52,077 nucleotides of DNA from Verrucomicrobiota bacterium (GTDB taxonomy: Bacteria; Verrucomicrobiota; Verrucomicrobiia; Limisphaerales; UBA9464): positions 1 through 52,077 of the forward strand of contig CANIZL010000044.1 in NCBI GenBank assembly GCA_947471985.1, given 5' to 3'. Shown here in pieces: positions 43,099 to 51,894 of this stretch. The notes under the pieces are model-generated. The model was not told the origin of the DNA and did no database searches. It saw only the letters and a program-made list of their open reading frames with translations. The translations under genes and the position numbers were made by a program. The first letter of the stretch is position 1; each line of letters begins with the position of its first letter.

Positions 43099-43369
43099 GG
43101 TTGGAATCGATCAGCCACACGCTCAGCTTCGGCTGCACTCCCCGCTGCCGACCGATCCCCGGCCGCCAAACCCAGCCGGGTGGGCCCGCGGACGAAGAAC
43201 ACACCTGCGCCTAAACCGTTTATCACAAACCATCTTGAGCAGACTGCGACAGGTGTCAAGCGTCAGACGAACTGGGCGCAGGCGCCACCGAAAGTCAGGG
43301 GAATGAAAGTGGCGGCCCGATGCTGCCCAACCCTTGCCCACCCAAATAGTTGTGTGCCAGCATTCCCCG

Positions 43370-44173
43370 ATGTCCCGAAAGACTTCGGCTCCGAGGAGTG
43401 GCCTCACCTGTTTCGGTGTCGGCGAAGGATGGCCCTGCGCGGACCGGAACCATTCCTCCTTTCTGTTCCGGTTCGGCGACCTTCATTATCTCTTCGATGC
43501 CGGTGACGGCTTGAGTTCCACCTACAAGGCCAGCGGTCTCAGCTACGACCGCATTGATCGGGTTTTCATCTCTCACATGCACAGCGACCACGTGGGTGGG
43601 TTCTCGCTGTTTGTGCAGGGGCTTTGGTTGGAAAAGCGCCGACGGGCGTTGCCGGTTCATATGCCCGGGCAGGGCATCCCCGCCATGCGCGCCTGGCTTC
43701 AGGCCACCGGTCTGTTCGAAGATCTGGTCGGATTCCCCATCTATTGGGAACCCTTGGCGGAAAACATTCCCATCCGCGAGGCCGGGATGACCATCCTGCC
43801 GTTCCACACCTCCCACCTCGACTCGCTTCGACAGGCGTTTCAAAAGAAGCACAAATCTACCTGCTTCGAAGCGTTCAGTTTTTTGATCGAAGGGCACGGC
43901 AAGCGAGTGGCGTATACGGGCGATATCGGTCGGGCCAGCGATCTGGATCCACTTTTGAAGGAGCCTTTGGACCTCCTTCTCTGCGAGGCCTCGCACATCC
44001 CACTGCCGGAACTCCTCGCCAAATTGCGCGGCCGGCCAATTCGCCAGATCGTCTTCACCCATCTGGAGCGCGAATTGTGGTCCGATAAAAGCCGCATGCT
44101 TCAGGAAACCAAGGCGGCCCTGGGGGACATTCCGTTTGTCATCGCCCGCGACGGCGACGAGTACACGTTCTAA
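43370..44173 (+). CDS. MBL-fold metallohydrolase, tRNase Z-like
   Basis: About 267 residues with the metal-binding signature HMHSDH at 69-74 (ISHMHSDHVGG), a third histidine in PFHTSHLDSL (about 146-149), D185 in VAYTGDIG, and a late histidine H231 in IVFTHLERE. This is the beta-lactamase-fold pattern of RNase Z-like and related phosphodiesterases or hydrolases, with two zinc sites likely. Substrate cannot be stated. The ATG at 43370 is preferred over earlier TTG/GTG codons, since the first secondary structure begins soon after. It is convergent with the CPBP gene, 45 bp away, and divergent from FkbM. Confidence 0.85.
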   Translation: MSRKTSAPRSGLTCFGVGEGWPCADRNHSSFLFRFGDLHYLFDAGDGLSSTYKASGLSYDRIDRVFISHMHSDHVGGFSLFVQGLWLEKRRRALPVHMPGQGIPAMRAWLQATGLFEDLVGFPIYWEPLAENIPIREAGMTILPFHTSHLDSLRQAFQKKHKSTCFEAFSFLIEGHGKRVAYTGDIGRASDLDPLLKEPLDLLLCEASHIPLPELLAKLRGRPIRQIVFTHLERELWSDKSRMLQETKAALGDIPFVIARDGDEYTF

Positions 44174-44218
44174 GGCCCGCGCACCTACGAAGCGGCGCAT
44201 GGGGCGTCTGCCCTCGGC

Positions 44219-45142
44219 CTAGGGACTCAGTCGTTTCGCCAATTCGTCGAGGATGGGCTTGTAAGCGTCCGGCGGAATGCCCGCCCGCGTCAGCCAGTCT
44301 TCCATCAAGGAACGATCTAGGATGACCCGCAACATCAAAAAGGTGGAGGCGTCAAAGAAGCCGTGGGCGATGACCGCCTCCCAGAGGGACGACCGCAGGA
44401 CCATGATCAGTCCGAGCAACAGTCCGAGCACCCCGGTTAGCACGACTCCACCGAAACCTTGGGTCAGGTGTCCAAGTCCGAAGATCACCGCCGCAAACGC
44501 CACGGCGAGCACTTCGCGCGAACGCTTGCTCCATCCCGCGGGAAGCAAACTCGCCAGGGCAAAAATCATACCGGCCCGCCAGAGCTCCTCACGCAGACCG
44601 GCCACCACAAAACTCACGACCGTGCAGACCGCCAGCAAATACACCGGATCCTTCAACGCGCCCAACCGGAGCAGGTTTTGAATCTTCGGCTGAAACTGCT
44701 CCAGGGCGGCGGGATCCGCCGTCTTCTGGAAGAGCTGCATCACGATGGCCACCCCGGCCAACAGCGCCCCGAGACCAAACCGCAGGGCCAGCGACCAGAG
44801 GAAACCAAAGAACCAGCGGGCGGGTGTCGGCCCATGATTGACATACAAGTCGGTTCGCCGAGGGCGCCCGAGGACACACGCGATCACGAACAGTACGGCG
44901 AAAAAACCGAGGTCCAGCGCCAGCATCGACAGCATCTCCCCCGTCGTGTCCGGCAAGGCGGGCCCGTCACCCGCCACCGGGCCACGCCGAAAGAGGATCG
45001 CCAGCAGGTAGCTCATCAGCAGCACCAACATCGCGAGGCGGCGGATCCACCCCGCGCGGGGAACCGTCGGATCAGGAGGCAGGACGGGCGGGACCCCTTC
45101 AGTGGGCACCATGGGGCCCGTCAGGTTGACGTACGCACTCAT
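44219..45142 (-). CDS. CPBP-family intramembrane metalloprotease (CAAX protease Rce1-like)
   Basis: A 307-residue protein with about 7-8 TM helices. The catalytic motifs are REELWRAGM (E-E-x3-R type), FGLGHL and VIAHGFFDAS, where the two histidines and two glutamates of the ABI/CPBP family coordinate zinc. An N-terminal polar segment of ~30 residues precedes the first helix. Family members include prenyl-protein proteases, bacteriocin maturation or immunity factors and regulators. No substrate gene is evident. It starts 69 bp after the MarR gene stop on the same strand, so it may be under MarR control. A weak SD (AAGGAG) sits about 12 nt upstream. Confidence 0.87.
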   Translation of the reverse strand: MSAYVNLTGPMVPTEGVPPVLPPDPTVPRAGWIRRLAMLVLLMSYLLAILFRRGPVAGDGPALPDTTGEMLSMLALDLGFFAVLFVIACVLGRPRRTDLYVNHGPTPARWFFGFLWSLALRFGLGALLAGVAIVMQLFQKTADPAALEQFQPKIQNLLRLGALKDPVYLLAVCTVVSFVVAGLREELWRAGMIFALASLLPAGWSKRSREVLAVAFAAVIFGLGHLTQGFGGVVLTGVLGLLLGLIMVLRSSLWEAVIAHGFFDASTFLMLRVILDRSLMEDWLTRAGIPPDAYKPILDELAKRLSP

Positions 45143-45211
45143 CGCAAGACAGCGCTCCTTGAATACCGACAGGCGGTTTCCCTTTGGGACGAGATGGGTT
45201 TCATGCGGACA

Positions 45212-45778
45212 TCAGATACCGGAACGAGGCGGGCTCCGTGGCGTCTTGCGACGGTCGGGGCGGGCTCCGACCGGGGCCGTTTCGTCCTCGACTATCCGAC
45301 CCGGCCGGGGCGATTCCTCGGCCGCCTCCCGGCAGGAAGCCGAAACAATTTCCAACTGCTCCAGGAAGCGCTCGCGCTCGCCCGGGGGCAAGGGTTGCAA
45401 GACTTCCTTCTGCAAAGTCACCGCAACGGCCAGACATTCTTCATAGAGTTTGAGGCCCCGCGGGTGCAGGCGCAGGCGATACGCGCGACGGTCCCGCTCA
45501 TGCGGCCGCCGCTCCACCCAACCCGCGGCGGTCATCCGCTCCAGCAGCGATGCCACAGTATTGGGATCACTCGACATGGCCTCGGTGAGTTCCCGCTGGG
45601 TCAGTCCCACGGAGGAACCTTCGAGAACGGTGCGGAGAACCGTGTATTGATCCGGCGTGACTCCGGTATGGGCTATGCGCCGGCGGAAAGCCTGGTTCAA
45701 GCCGTACCAAGCCCGCCGCAATAGCGGTGGCAGGCGACGGGGTGTTCCATTCAAAAGTGGGGCGGCACGCTCAGACAC
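45212..45778 (-). CDS. MarR-family transcriptional regulator
   Basis: About 188 residues. The winged helix covers SVGLTQRELTEAMSSDPNT through ERRPHERDRRAYRLRLHPRG, with the D-x-R wing. GTG 45776-45778 is chosen because an SD of AGAGGA sits 9 nt upstream; the frame continues upstream into the metalloprotease's 3' region. The C-terminal 40 residues are charged and low in conservation. MarR proteins are dimeric repressors often released by phenolic or oxidant ligands. Likely targets are itself and the CPBP gene downstream. The upstream metalloprotease gene stops 77 bp before it. Confidence 0.86.
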   Translation of the reverse strand: MSERAAPLLNGTPRRLPPLLRRAWYGLNQAFRRRIAHTGVTPDQYTVLRTVLEGSSVGLTQRELTEAMSSDPNTVASLLERMTAAGWVERRPHERDRRAYRLRLHPRGLKLYEECLAVAVTLQKEVLQPLPPGERERFLEQLEIVSASCREAAEESPRPGRIVEDETAPVGARPDRRKTPRSPPRSGI

Positions 45779-45854
45779 GACGTTCCTCTGTAGAACGCCA
45801 TTGCCGCATTGCCAATGGGGACCGCGCCGTTCCCGCACTCCCCTCCCGGAAGCG

Positions 45855-48800
45855 TCACGGCGACCAAGCCCGGAAAAATCGGTTGGCCCCCGCCCCACCC
45901 TCCGTTGGCAGCACCACAAAGCGCTCCCCCGATCCGTCCTCTCCCACCAACACCGGGGCCTCCCCCACCCAGAGGTGCAAATCCGCCGAAGATTCCAACC
46001 GATAATTCCTTCCCGGAGTTCCTTGCAGGCGCAGACGAATCCCGGCGGGCTCCACCGTCACCGCGGTAAAAGTCGGTGCCACCGCCGGAGCGAGCACCGT
46101 CAAGCGAACCGGTCCCGCACTGACCGACCCGACCCGATTGGAAACGGATACCTGATAATCCCCCGCGTCGCCCAAGGTTGCGCTGGCGAGGGCGAACGTG
46201 GCGAGAGTCGCGCCGGGCAGATCGGCCCCATCGTGATGCCATTGGTAGGTAAGGTCGGTACCCGTTGCCACCACCCGAAACTCCACCGCGGTACCAGCAG
46301 TCACCGTTGGGGAGGTCGGAGGCGTAATAATCTGCGGCGGATCCTGGATCACCAACTCGAAGGGATCACTCGTCACCGAACCCACCGGGTTCTGCACCCG
46401 CACCTGGTAGGTGCCCGAGTCCGACGGTTGCACCGCTGCTCGCGGCCAGACGGCGGCCTGCGGGGCAGCGGCCACCTCCACACCACCGCGCAGCCAGTGA
46501 TACTCACGCGGTTCACTGCCCGTCGCCACGACCTCCAGAAGCACCTCCGCACCGGTGGCCGCGACCAGCGAAACCGGCGCCCGGACAATCACTGGCGGGG
46601 ACGCCACGGTGAGCTGCGCCGGACTGCTTTCCACCGACATCGCAGTGTTGCGGACGACGACCGTGTAGACGCCCGCATCCGCCGCCAGCAACGCGGGAAA
46701 GACCAACGTGGCATTGGTCGCCTTGAGCAAATCCACGCCGTCGCGCCGCCATTGGTAGCGCAATGGGCCGTCCCCGGTGGCGACGACTTGGAGCGTAAAG
46801 GGCCGGCCGGCCACCGTGTTGGTTCCAATCGGTGGCACCTGGATCGAAATCGGTACGCCCACCGTGAGGGAGGCGGGACTGGAAGCAACGGAGCCGGCGA
46901 GGTTGGCCACCGTAACCGTGTAACTGCCCACCTGCGCCGCCGTCACGGCCGGCAGGAGCAAGGTGGTGACGTTGGTCCGGATGGCGACCGTCAAACCATT
47001 GCGGCGCCACGTAAAGGTCAACGGCGCGGTGCCCGTGACGCCCACGCTGAATTCCGCCGCCGCACCGGCGGCCACCACGATTGCGGCCGGCTGGCGGGTG
47101 ATCGTGGGTTTGACGAAAACTCGAACGACTGCGGGTGCACTGGTCACGGCTCCGTAGAGGTTGCGAGCGATGATTCGATACTCCCCGGAATGGCTCTCCC
47201 CGACGGCGTGCAAGCGGAGATTCGATTGGGTTTCCCCTGCCAGCTCCACCCCATTCTTGAGCCATTGATAGGACGCCGGGGTTTCGCTCGTCACCAACGC
47301 AATTAATGTACGATCGACTCCGGCCACCAAATCCGCGCCTTGCGGTTGGATCACAAACTGCGGGCCAACCCCCACCACCACGACGGCCGGCGTCGATTCA
47401 ATCGTTCCTTTTCGATTACTGACCCGCACCGAGTAGTTGCCCGCCATCGCCAGCGTGGCGGGTCCGATATTCAATTCGGAATCGGTGGCACCGCTGATCT
47501 CCGTTCCATCCTTGAGCCATTGCAGCGTCGGAGTCGGGAAGCCCGCAGCCGCCACGCGCAGGGTGGTGGTCGCACCCACGAACAAAGTCGCATCCATTGG
47601 AGGGATCACGATAAACGGCGCCGTGTCGATGCCGGGATCCAGCACGTGAATTTCCGCGGGGGACGAAACCACGCTACCCGCCGGATTCTCCGCCCGCACG
47701 GTGTATCGACCGGTGTCCGCCAGCTGCAGGGACGCAAACAACAGCACGGCCTGCGTGGCTCCGGGAATCGGCTGATCATCCTTGAACCACTGCCACTGGG
47801 GCGCCGGGGCGCCGCTCGCAACCACCTCGAGTTTCCCGCTTTCACCAATCAGCCCGACGAATCCTGTCGGCGCGCTCACGATGCTGGGCGCAACCCAGAT
47901 CGTCAGGCTCGCCTCGTTGGTCACGGATCCGGAAACGCCCCCCACCGAGACCTGATACCGACCACCATCGGCGAGCACGGTGGCAGGAATCTCCAACCGG
48001 TCACCCGTGGCACCCGGCAGCAGGACACCGTCGTGCCACCAGCGATAGGTCAGCGGCGGCGTGCCGCCCGCCCGCACCTCAAACTGGGCGGGTTGTCCCA
48101 ACACCACCGCCAAATTGGTCGGCGCCACGGTAATGACCGGCCCGGAATTCACCGTAACCAGGACCGGAGCGCTGGTAACACTGCCCGCCACATTGCGGAT
48201 CAGAACCTGAAATTCCACGCTTCCGGGCACCGCCGGCAGGCCACTGACGTTCAGCGTGGCATTGGTTCCACCAGCAATGGGAACGCCGGCCTGGCGCCAT
48301 TCATAGAGCAGCGGAGCCGCTCCGGTCGCCACCACGGAAAGCACAAACGGTGCCCCCGCCAGCACCGTGCGATTGCCCGGCGCCTGGGTAATGCGCGGTC
48401 GTTCCAACACCATCAACAGTGCGGGATTCGAAGTCACTGTTCCCTGCGCGTTGCTGACGCGTACCCGGTAAGTCCCCGTCGCCAGGGGCGTCACCGCGCT
48501 CAGCAACAAGATGGCATTGATCGCACCCGCAATGGGGGCATCGTTCTTCAGCCATTGATACTGCAGCGGCCCCGCACCCACGGCGGCGACCGAGAACTGC
48601 GCATCCGCTCCTTCATTCACCGATCGATCCTGTGGTTGCGTTACCACTTCAGGTGTCGCCAGCACCGTCACCGCAGCCCGGCTGCTCAGAACGTTTCCTC
48701 CCGCATTGCCGACCTGGCACCAATACTCGCCGGCATCCGCGGATTGCCCACCGACGAACGTCAGTACCGACTGAGTGGCGCCAGGAACCGCGACACCCCC

Positions 48801-51110
48801 GTGCAACCATTGGAACGTCAGGGGTTCGGTGCCGGTGGCCTCCACCCGCAGGGCGCCGGACTGACCGGACGTCAACGACAAAGGTTCCGGTTGCCCCACG
48901 ACACGCACCGGCACGAGTACGTCGTCGCGGGTCAATCCCTGCAATTGCAGTTCCATTCGCAAGTCGACGTCCGTCGGCCGCCATTGATGCAACTCCACGG
49001 CCACGACATTGGTTCCCGTCAACCAGGCCGCGGAATTCAACACCGCCACCGAGAATTGGTGGGCCTCCGTCTCCGTGGTTTCGCCTCGTGGCAGGGTCAG
49101 AAAATTCACGGGTCCATCGGGCAGATTTCGCCGCCACACTTCCTGCCCGTTGAGGTAGACCACCGCCGCATCATCCACCTGCATCGCCAGTCGGGCGCCC
49201 AGGAAATCGGCGGGATTATCGACGAGGAATTGCCGACGAAAATAAGTGGTGATCCAGCGCCCCGATGGATTCGGCCCATACCGGACTACTGTGCCCAAAT
49301 CGGCATAGCCATAGCCCAAGGGCGCCGGCCCACGCCCCCAACCGGCGTCCGAATAAGCCACCGACCGCCAGTCCGCCGGGGGATTCGATCCGTCGTCGTG
49401 AAAACGCCAACCGGCTCCCGTTGGCACCAAGGTGACCGACCGCAGGCCCGCCACGTCGTAAAAGGTGAAATCAGCCACCGTCCCGGTCCCGGTCCCCGCC
49501 AGCTGGATTCCCCGTTCAGAGGGATCGACCAAGCCGGCTTCAGCGAGCGGACGGACGGTATACGAACCCGCGTTCGCACCGGTGAAAACATATCTCCCCG
49601 TCGCATCGGTAAGGGTTGATTGATTTGCCCCCAACGTCACCCACACGCCCCCAACGCCCAGTCCGTGGCTATCCCGGATAAATCCCGCCAGGCGGCCGGT
49701 GTTGACGGCCCCCACGGCCACGATGGTTTGCACCACCGCGATCCCACCTTTGCCATCGGAGACCGTGCAGCGAACGAGGTAGTCACCCTCCGCCGAAAAG
49801 GTTTTGGCCACCGCGGCGGCATCCGGTCCGAAAGTACCGTCACCAAAGTCCCAGGCGTAGCTCAAGAAATCCGCATCGGCGTCGGCCGCCGTCACGGTGA
49901 AGTTCAGCGGCGAATTCACGGCGGCGGTGGACGCCGCCGGGGCGAGGCTGGCGGTGGGTGGATGGTTCCCGGGGAAGTTGCCCAGCTGAATCTCCACGTC
50001 CAACGACGCCGGAACACCCGCCGCGGCTGGATGCAGCCCGCGGTTCCGAAAATGCAACCCGGCGGCACGATCACTGAAGGTCCACCCCGGCTGCAATGCC
50101 GCGTCGCGGAAGGCACCACGTGAGCCTGGCGTGGTATCCAGCAGCAAGGTGGGACGGGCATTGTCCTCCGCCCATCGAATGGCCAATGAATTGGTCCAAC
50201 CCGGGATATTCACCAGCTGTTGACGCAATTCCAGCCAGTAATTGGTGAGGGAACTGCGGGCCAGCACCAGCGCGCGAGGCCCCGGCGCCGCCGTGATGAC
50301 GTCATCGGCGTAGACGCGGTAAACGCCACTGGTCTCTACTCGACGCACTTCGTCCGCGGTCAGCCAGCCGAGTTGGGCCTTCTTCTGCGCGTTGAAATGG
50401 TGGGTCAATCCCGTGCTGCGACTCATCGAGTCCGAGACATCGGCATATTCCAACTCCTGCCCCGCCCCGGTCGGCGGCCCACCGGCCGTATCCCAGGCGT
50501 TGGCGTGATTTAGACCGAAATTGTGTCCCAATTCGTGCACCAGATTGCCCGGCTCCAGAAACGAATCCCGCAACCAGGCACCCCGGGAACCGACGTTGGC
50601 GAACCCGGAAAAATTGAAGGCCGGCCCGTTCGCCGGTCCGAAACAGATCACGTCGAGATCAAAACCACTGGGATCAAACCCCGCGGCGCCGGCCGCCAGC
50701 AGCGCGTCGTCCCGGAGTCGACCGACCCCGGCAATGCCATAGACTGATGCCGGCAGCGGCAGGCGCAGCACGGGGGTCACGGCGGAACCACCCGCAGTCA
50801 GCGGGGCCAGACGAAGCCGTCCCACCGACATCTCCGCAAACATCTGGTCCGCTCCCTGCACCAAGGACGTCGCGGTACCCTCATCCAGGGGACTCCCCGG
50901 CAGGTCGGAAAAATCCACGCGCACCATCAGCAATCGCAGCGTTCCCTGGGCTGGGAGGGCCGCCGGCCGGGCGCGCTGGCGGGCCCACTCGGCCGCGGCC
51001 ATCGCCGGCGGCGACGCCACACCGCAATGCCAAATTCGCTCCTGGGCCTGAACGAGCGGTAGTCCGAGCCAAAGAAACAGTAAGTAGATCGGTGGAAGGT
51101 GACGGACCAT
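45855..51110 (-). CDS. Secreted multi-domain metalloprotease with PKD and eleven Ig-like modules
   Basis: A 1751-residue exported protein. Signal peptide about 1-22 (hydrophobic PPIYLLFLWLGLPLVQA, cleavage near A22). Peptidase domain about 50-370: the zinc motif is HELGHNFGLNH at 192-202 and a Met-turn-like YADVSDSM follows at 222-229, as in gametolysin-type (M11/related) proteases. Then PKD-like 383-467 (YAWDFGDGTFG), a carboxypeptidase-regulatory-like module about 470-553, a carbohydrate-binding-like domain about 555-730, eleven Ig-like repeats 735-1675, and a C-terminal 76-residue domain with YRLESSADLHLW, a tail I associate with verrucomicrobial secreted proteins. The role is probably extracellular degradation or adhesion to proteinaceous or glycoprotein material. 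ATG 51108-51110 is the only start preceding a signal peptide. Confidence 0.9.
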   Translation of the reverse strand: MVRHLPPIYLLFLWLGLPLVQAQERIWHCGVASPPAMAAAEWARQRARPAALPAQGTLRLLMVRVDFSDLPGSPLDEGTATSLVQGADQMFAEMSVGRLRLAPLTAGGSAVTPVLRLPLPASVYGIAGVGRLRDDALLAAGAAGFDPSGFDLDVICFGPANGPAFNFSGFANVGSRGAWLRDSFLEPGNLVHELGHNFGLNHANAWDTAGGPPTGAGQELEYADVSDSMSRSTGLTHHFNAQKKAQLGWLTADEVRRVETSGVYRVYADDVITAAPGPRALVLARSSLTNYWLELRQQLVNIPGWTNSLAIRWAEDNARPTLLLDTTPGSRGAFRDAALQPGWTFSDRAAGLHFRNRGLHPAAAGVPASLDVEIQLGNFPGNHPPTASLAPAASTAAVNSPLNFTVTAADADADFLSYAWDFGDGTFGPDAAAVAKTFSAEGDYLVRCTVSDGKGGIAVVQTIVAVGAVNTGRLAGFIRDSHGLGVGGVWVTLGANQSTLTDATGRYVFTGANAGSYTVRPLAEAGLVDPSERGIQLAGTGTGTVADFTFYDVAGLRSVTLVPTGAGWRFHDDGSNPPADWRSVAYSDAGWGRGPAPLGYGYADLGTVVRYGPNPSGRWITTYFRRQFLVDNPADFLGARLAMQVDDAAVVYLNGQEVWRRNLPDGPVNFLTLPRGETTETEAHQFSVAVLNSAAWLTGTNVVAVELHQWRPTDVDLRMELQLQGLTRDDVLVPVRVVGQPEPLSLTSGQSGALRVEATGTEPLTFQWLHGGVAVPGATQSVLTFVGGQSADAGEYWCQVGNAGGNVLSSRAAVTVLATPEVVTQPQDRSVNEGADAQFSVAAVGAGPLQYQWLKNDAPIAGAINAILLLSAVTPLATGTYRVRVSNAQGTVTSNPALLMVLERPRITQAPGNRTVLAGAPFVLSVVATGAAPLLYEWRQAGVPIAGGTNATLNVSGLPAVPGSVEFQVLIRNVAGSVTSAPVLVTVNSGPVITVAPTNLAVVLGQPAQFEVRAGGTPPLTYRWWHDGVLLPGATGDRLEIPATVLADGGRYQVSVGGVSGSVTNEASLTIWVAPSIVSAPTGFVGLIGESGKLEVVASGAPAPQWQWFKDDQPIPGATQAVLLFASLQLADTGRYTVRAENPAGSVVSSPAEIHVLDPGIDTAPFIVIPPMDATLFVGATTTLRVAAAGFPTPTLQWLKDGTEISGATDSELNIGPATLAMAGNYSVRVSNRKGTIESTPAVVVVGVGPQFVIQPQGADLVAGVDRTLIALVTSETPASYQWLKNGVELAGETQSNLRLHAVGESHSGEYRIIARNLYGAVTSAPAVVRVFVKPTITRQPAAIVVAAGAAAEFSVGVTGTAPLTFTWRRNGLTVAIRTNVTTLLLPAVTAAQVGSYTVTVANLAGSVASSPASLTVGVPISIQVPPIGTNTVAGRPFTLQVVATGDGPLRYQWRRDGVDLLKATNATLVFPALLAADAGVYTVVVRNTAMSVESSPAQLTVASPPVIVRAPVSLVAATGAEVLLEVVATGSEPREYHWLRGGVEVAAAPQAAVWPRAAVQPSDSGTYQVRVQNPVGSVTSDPFELVIQDPPQIITPPTSPTVTAGTAVEFRVVATGTDLTYQWHHDGADLPGATLATFALASATLGDAGDYQVSVSNRVGSVSAGPVRLTVLAPAVAPTFTAVTVEPAGIRLRLQGTPGRNYRLESSADLHLWVGEAPVLVGEDGSGERFVVLPTEGGAGANRFFRAWSP
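46086..48908 (-). repeat. Tandem array of eleven Ig-like domain repeats (coding)
   Basis: Eleven modules of 84-89 codons each, with the recurring pattern P...V..G....V.ATG..PL.YQW...G..I.GAT...L....  ...GxYxVxVxN..GSV.SxPA.LTV. Amino-acid similarity is evident but nucleotide identity is moderate, so these are old duplications and not a recent amplification. The first copy alone carries a cysteine in YWCQVGNAGG. Confidence 0.88.
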
Positions 51111-51251
51111 ACGACACGCGAAGCTATACCGGCGCCCCCGGGTACAGCCACCCCGATTCACCGCGCGATCGCCGCCCCATGCAGGCGCAAAGTGCATCGG
51201 GTGCGAGACAAAAATCCTCGAGTCGCTGGATTTCGCCTTTCTGATAAATAA

Positions 51252-51269
51252 TATCTATCATGCTAGATA
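51252..51269 (-). promoter_or_regulatory. AT-rich palindrome, candidate operator/promoter of the metalloprotease gene
   Basis: Inverted repeat TATCTA-N6-TAGATA in the only AT-rich patch of the area (51241-51275). On the minus strand TTAACT (51282-51277) and TAGATA (51259-51254) are 17 nt apart, a poor but possible -35/-10 pair upstream of the metalloprotease start, about 140 nt away. A dimeric regulator such as the MarR protein would fit the palindrome. Confidence 0.35.
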
Positions 51270-51302
51270 CATTAAGTTAAATCCTCCTCCAAAGAATAGC
51301 TT

Positions 51303-51540
51303 CTGTCGGAACTGAGCCAGATCGGCTCCAGGGAGAAGGGTAAGCTCTGTGCCTGCCCCCATTGTTCCGGCACTGCGGAAGCGGGCTACAGTGGCTGCAG
51401 TACTGGGAGACGGGCGCACTGTTTCCCGTCACGTAACAGCGGCGGAGGTCCCCGCTCTCCCGGAAGCCATCGCGGGGTATCAGCGAGTCCGCGAACTCAC
51501 CGAGCAGTACCTCGACCGTTTCGTCGCCGAGACCCTGCCG
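51303..51540 (+). pseudogene. Frameshifted DUF6788-like small ORF, transposon-associated
   Basis: Three frames carry consecutive pieces of one recognisable sequence. First LSELSQIGSREKGKLC (from 51303), then after a shift GLQWLQYWETG (about 51387-51419), then after another shift DGRTVSRHVTAAEVPALPEA and AIAGYQRVRELTEQYLDRFV (about 51412-51525). Joined, they look like the ~110-residue proteins I know as DUF6788, commonly found beside transposases. At least two frameshifts break it. It is a decayed relic; the family assignment is from memory of the motif. Confidence 0.45.
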
Positions 51541-51894
51541 CTCTCCCCCTCGGGCGGCGGTTGGGAAATTTCCGTCCCACATCCTCTCCCAAAACCGGTG
51601 CCAACCTCCCTATTCGCCCGGCGCAGCGATCGTGCCAGGTTCGCTATCTTCGCCGGATCGGGAGCCAGCCTCAGTATCTTGCGCCGCGGCCTCCGACGGC
51701 GATGCCGCGGCCGGCGGCGTGAACTTTGGGCGGTGGAATTGGACCAGGATGGGTGTTTGGGCGGGCGCTCAGCTCACTTTTGAGCTTTGTGAGGCCCCGG
51801 GCGGCCCGAGGAGGTCGGCGATCGGCAGAGCTCTACCGTTCCGGCGCGGGGATTTCGCCGGTTCGGCCGGTTTGGGGTTGGGTTCTTTGAGGCG

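Larger units (their letters stand above)
51111..51894. other. Intergenic region between the metalloprotease and a transposase remnant
   Basis: No intact gene. It holds an AT-rich stretch with an inverted repeat (51252-51269, annotated separately), then a decayed plus-strand ORF (51303-51540, separate entry), then about 350 nt with only short open frames and no recognisable feature up to the transposase stop at 51895. Confidence 0.7.

Noticed and set aside
46086-48908. Tandem repeats that could suggest a CRISPR array
   Set aside because: The unit is about 255 bp, encodes protein modules, has no short direct repeats with unique spacers, and no cas genes are in the window.
47340-49619. Plus-strand open frame of about 760 codons across the Ig-repeat region
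   Set aside because: It is antisense to the repeat array and only mirrors its composition. No signal peptide or domain.
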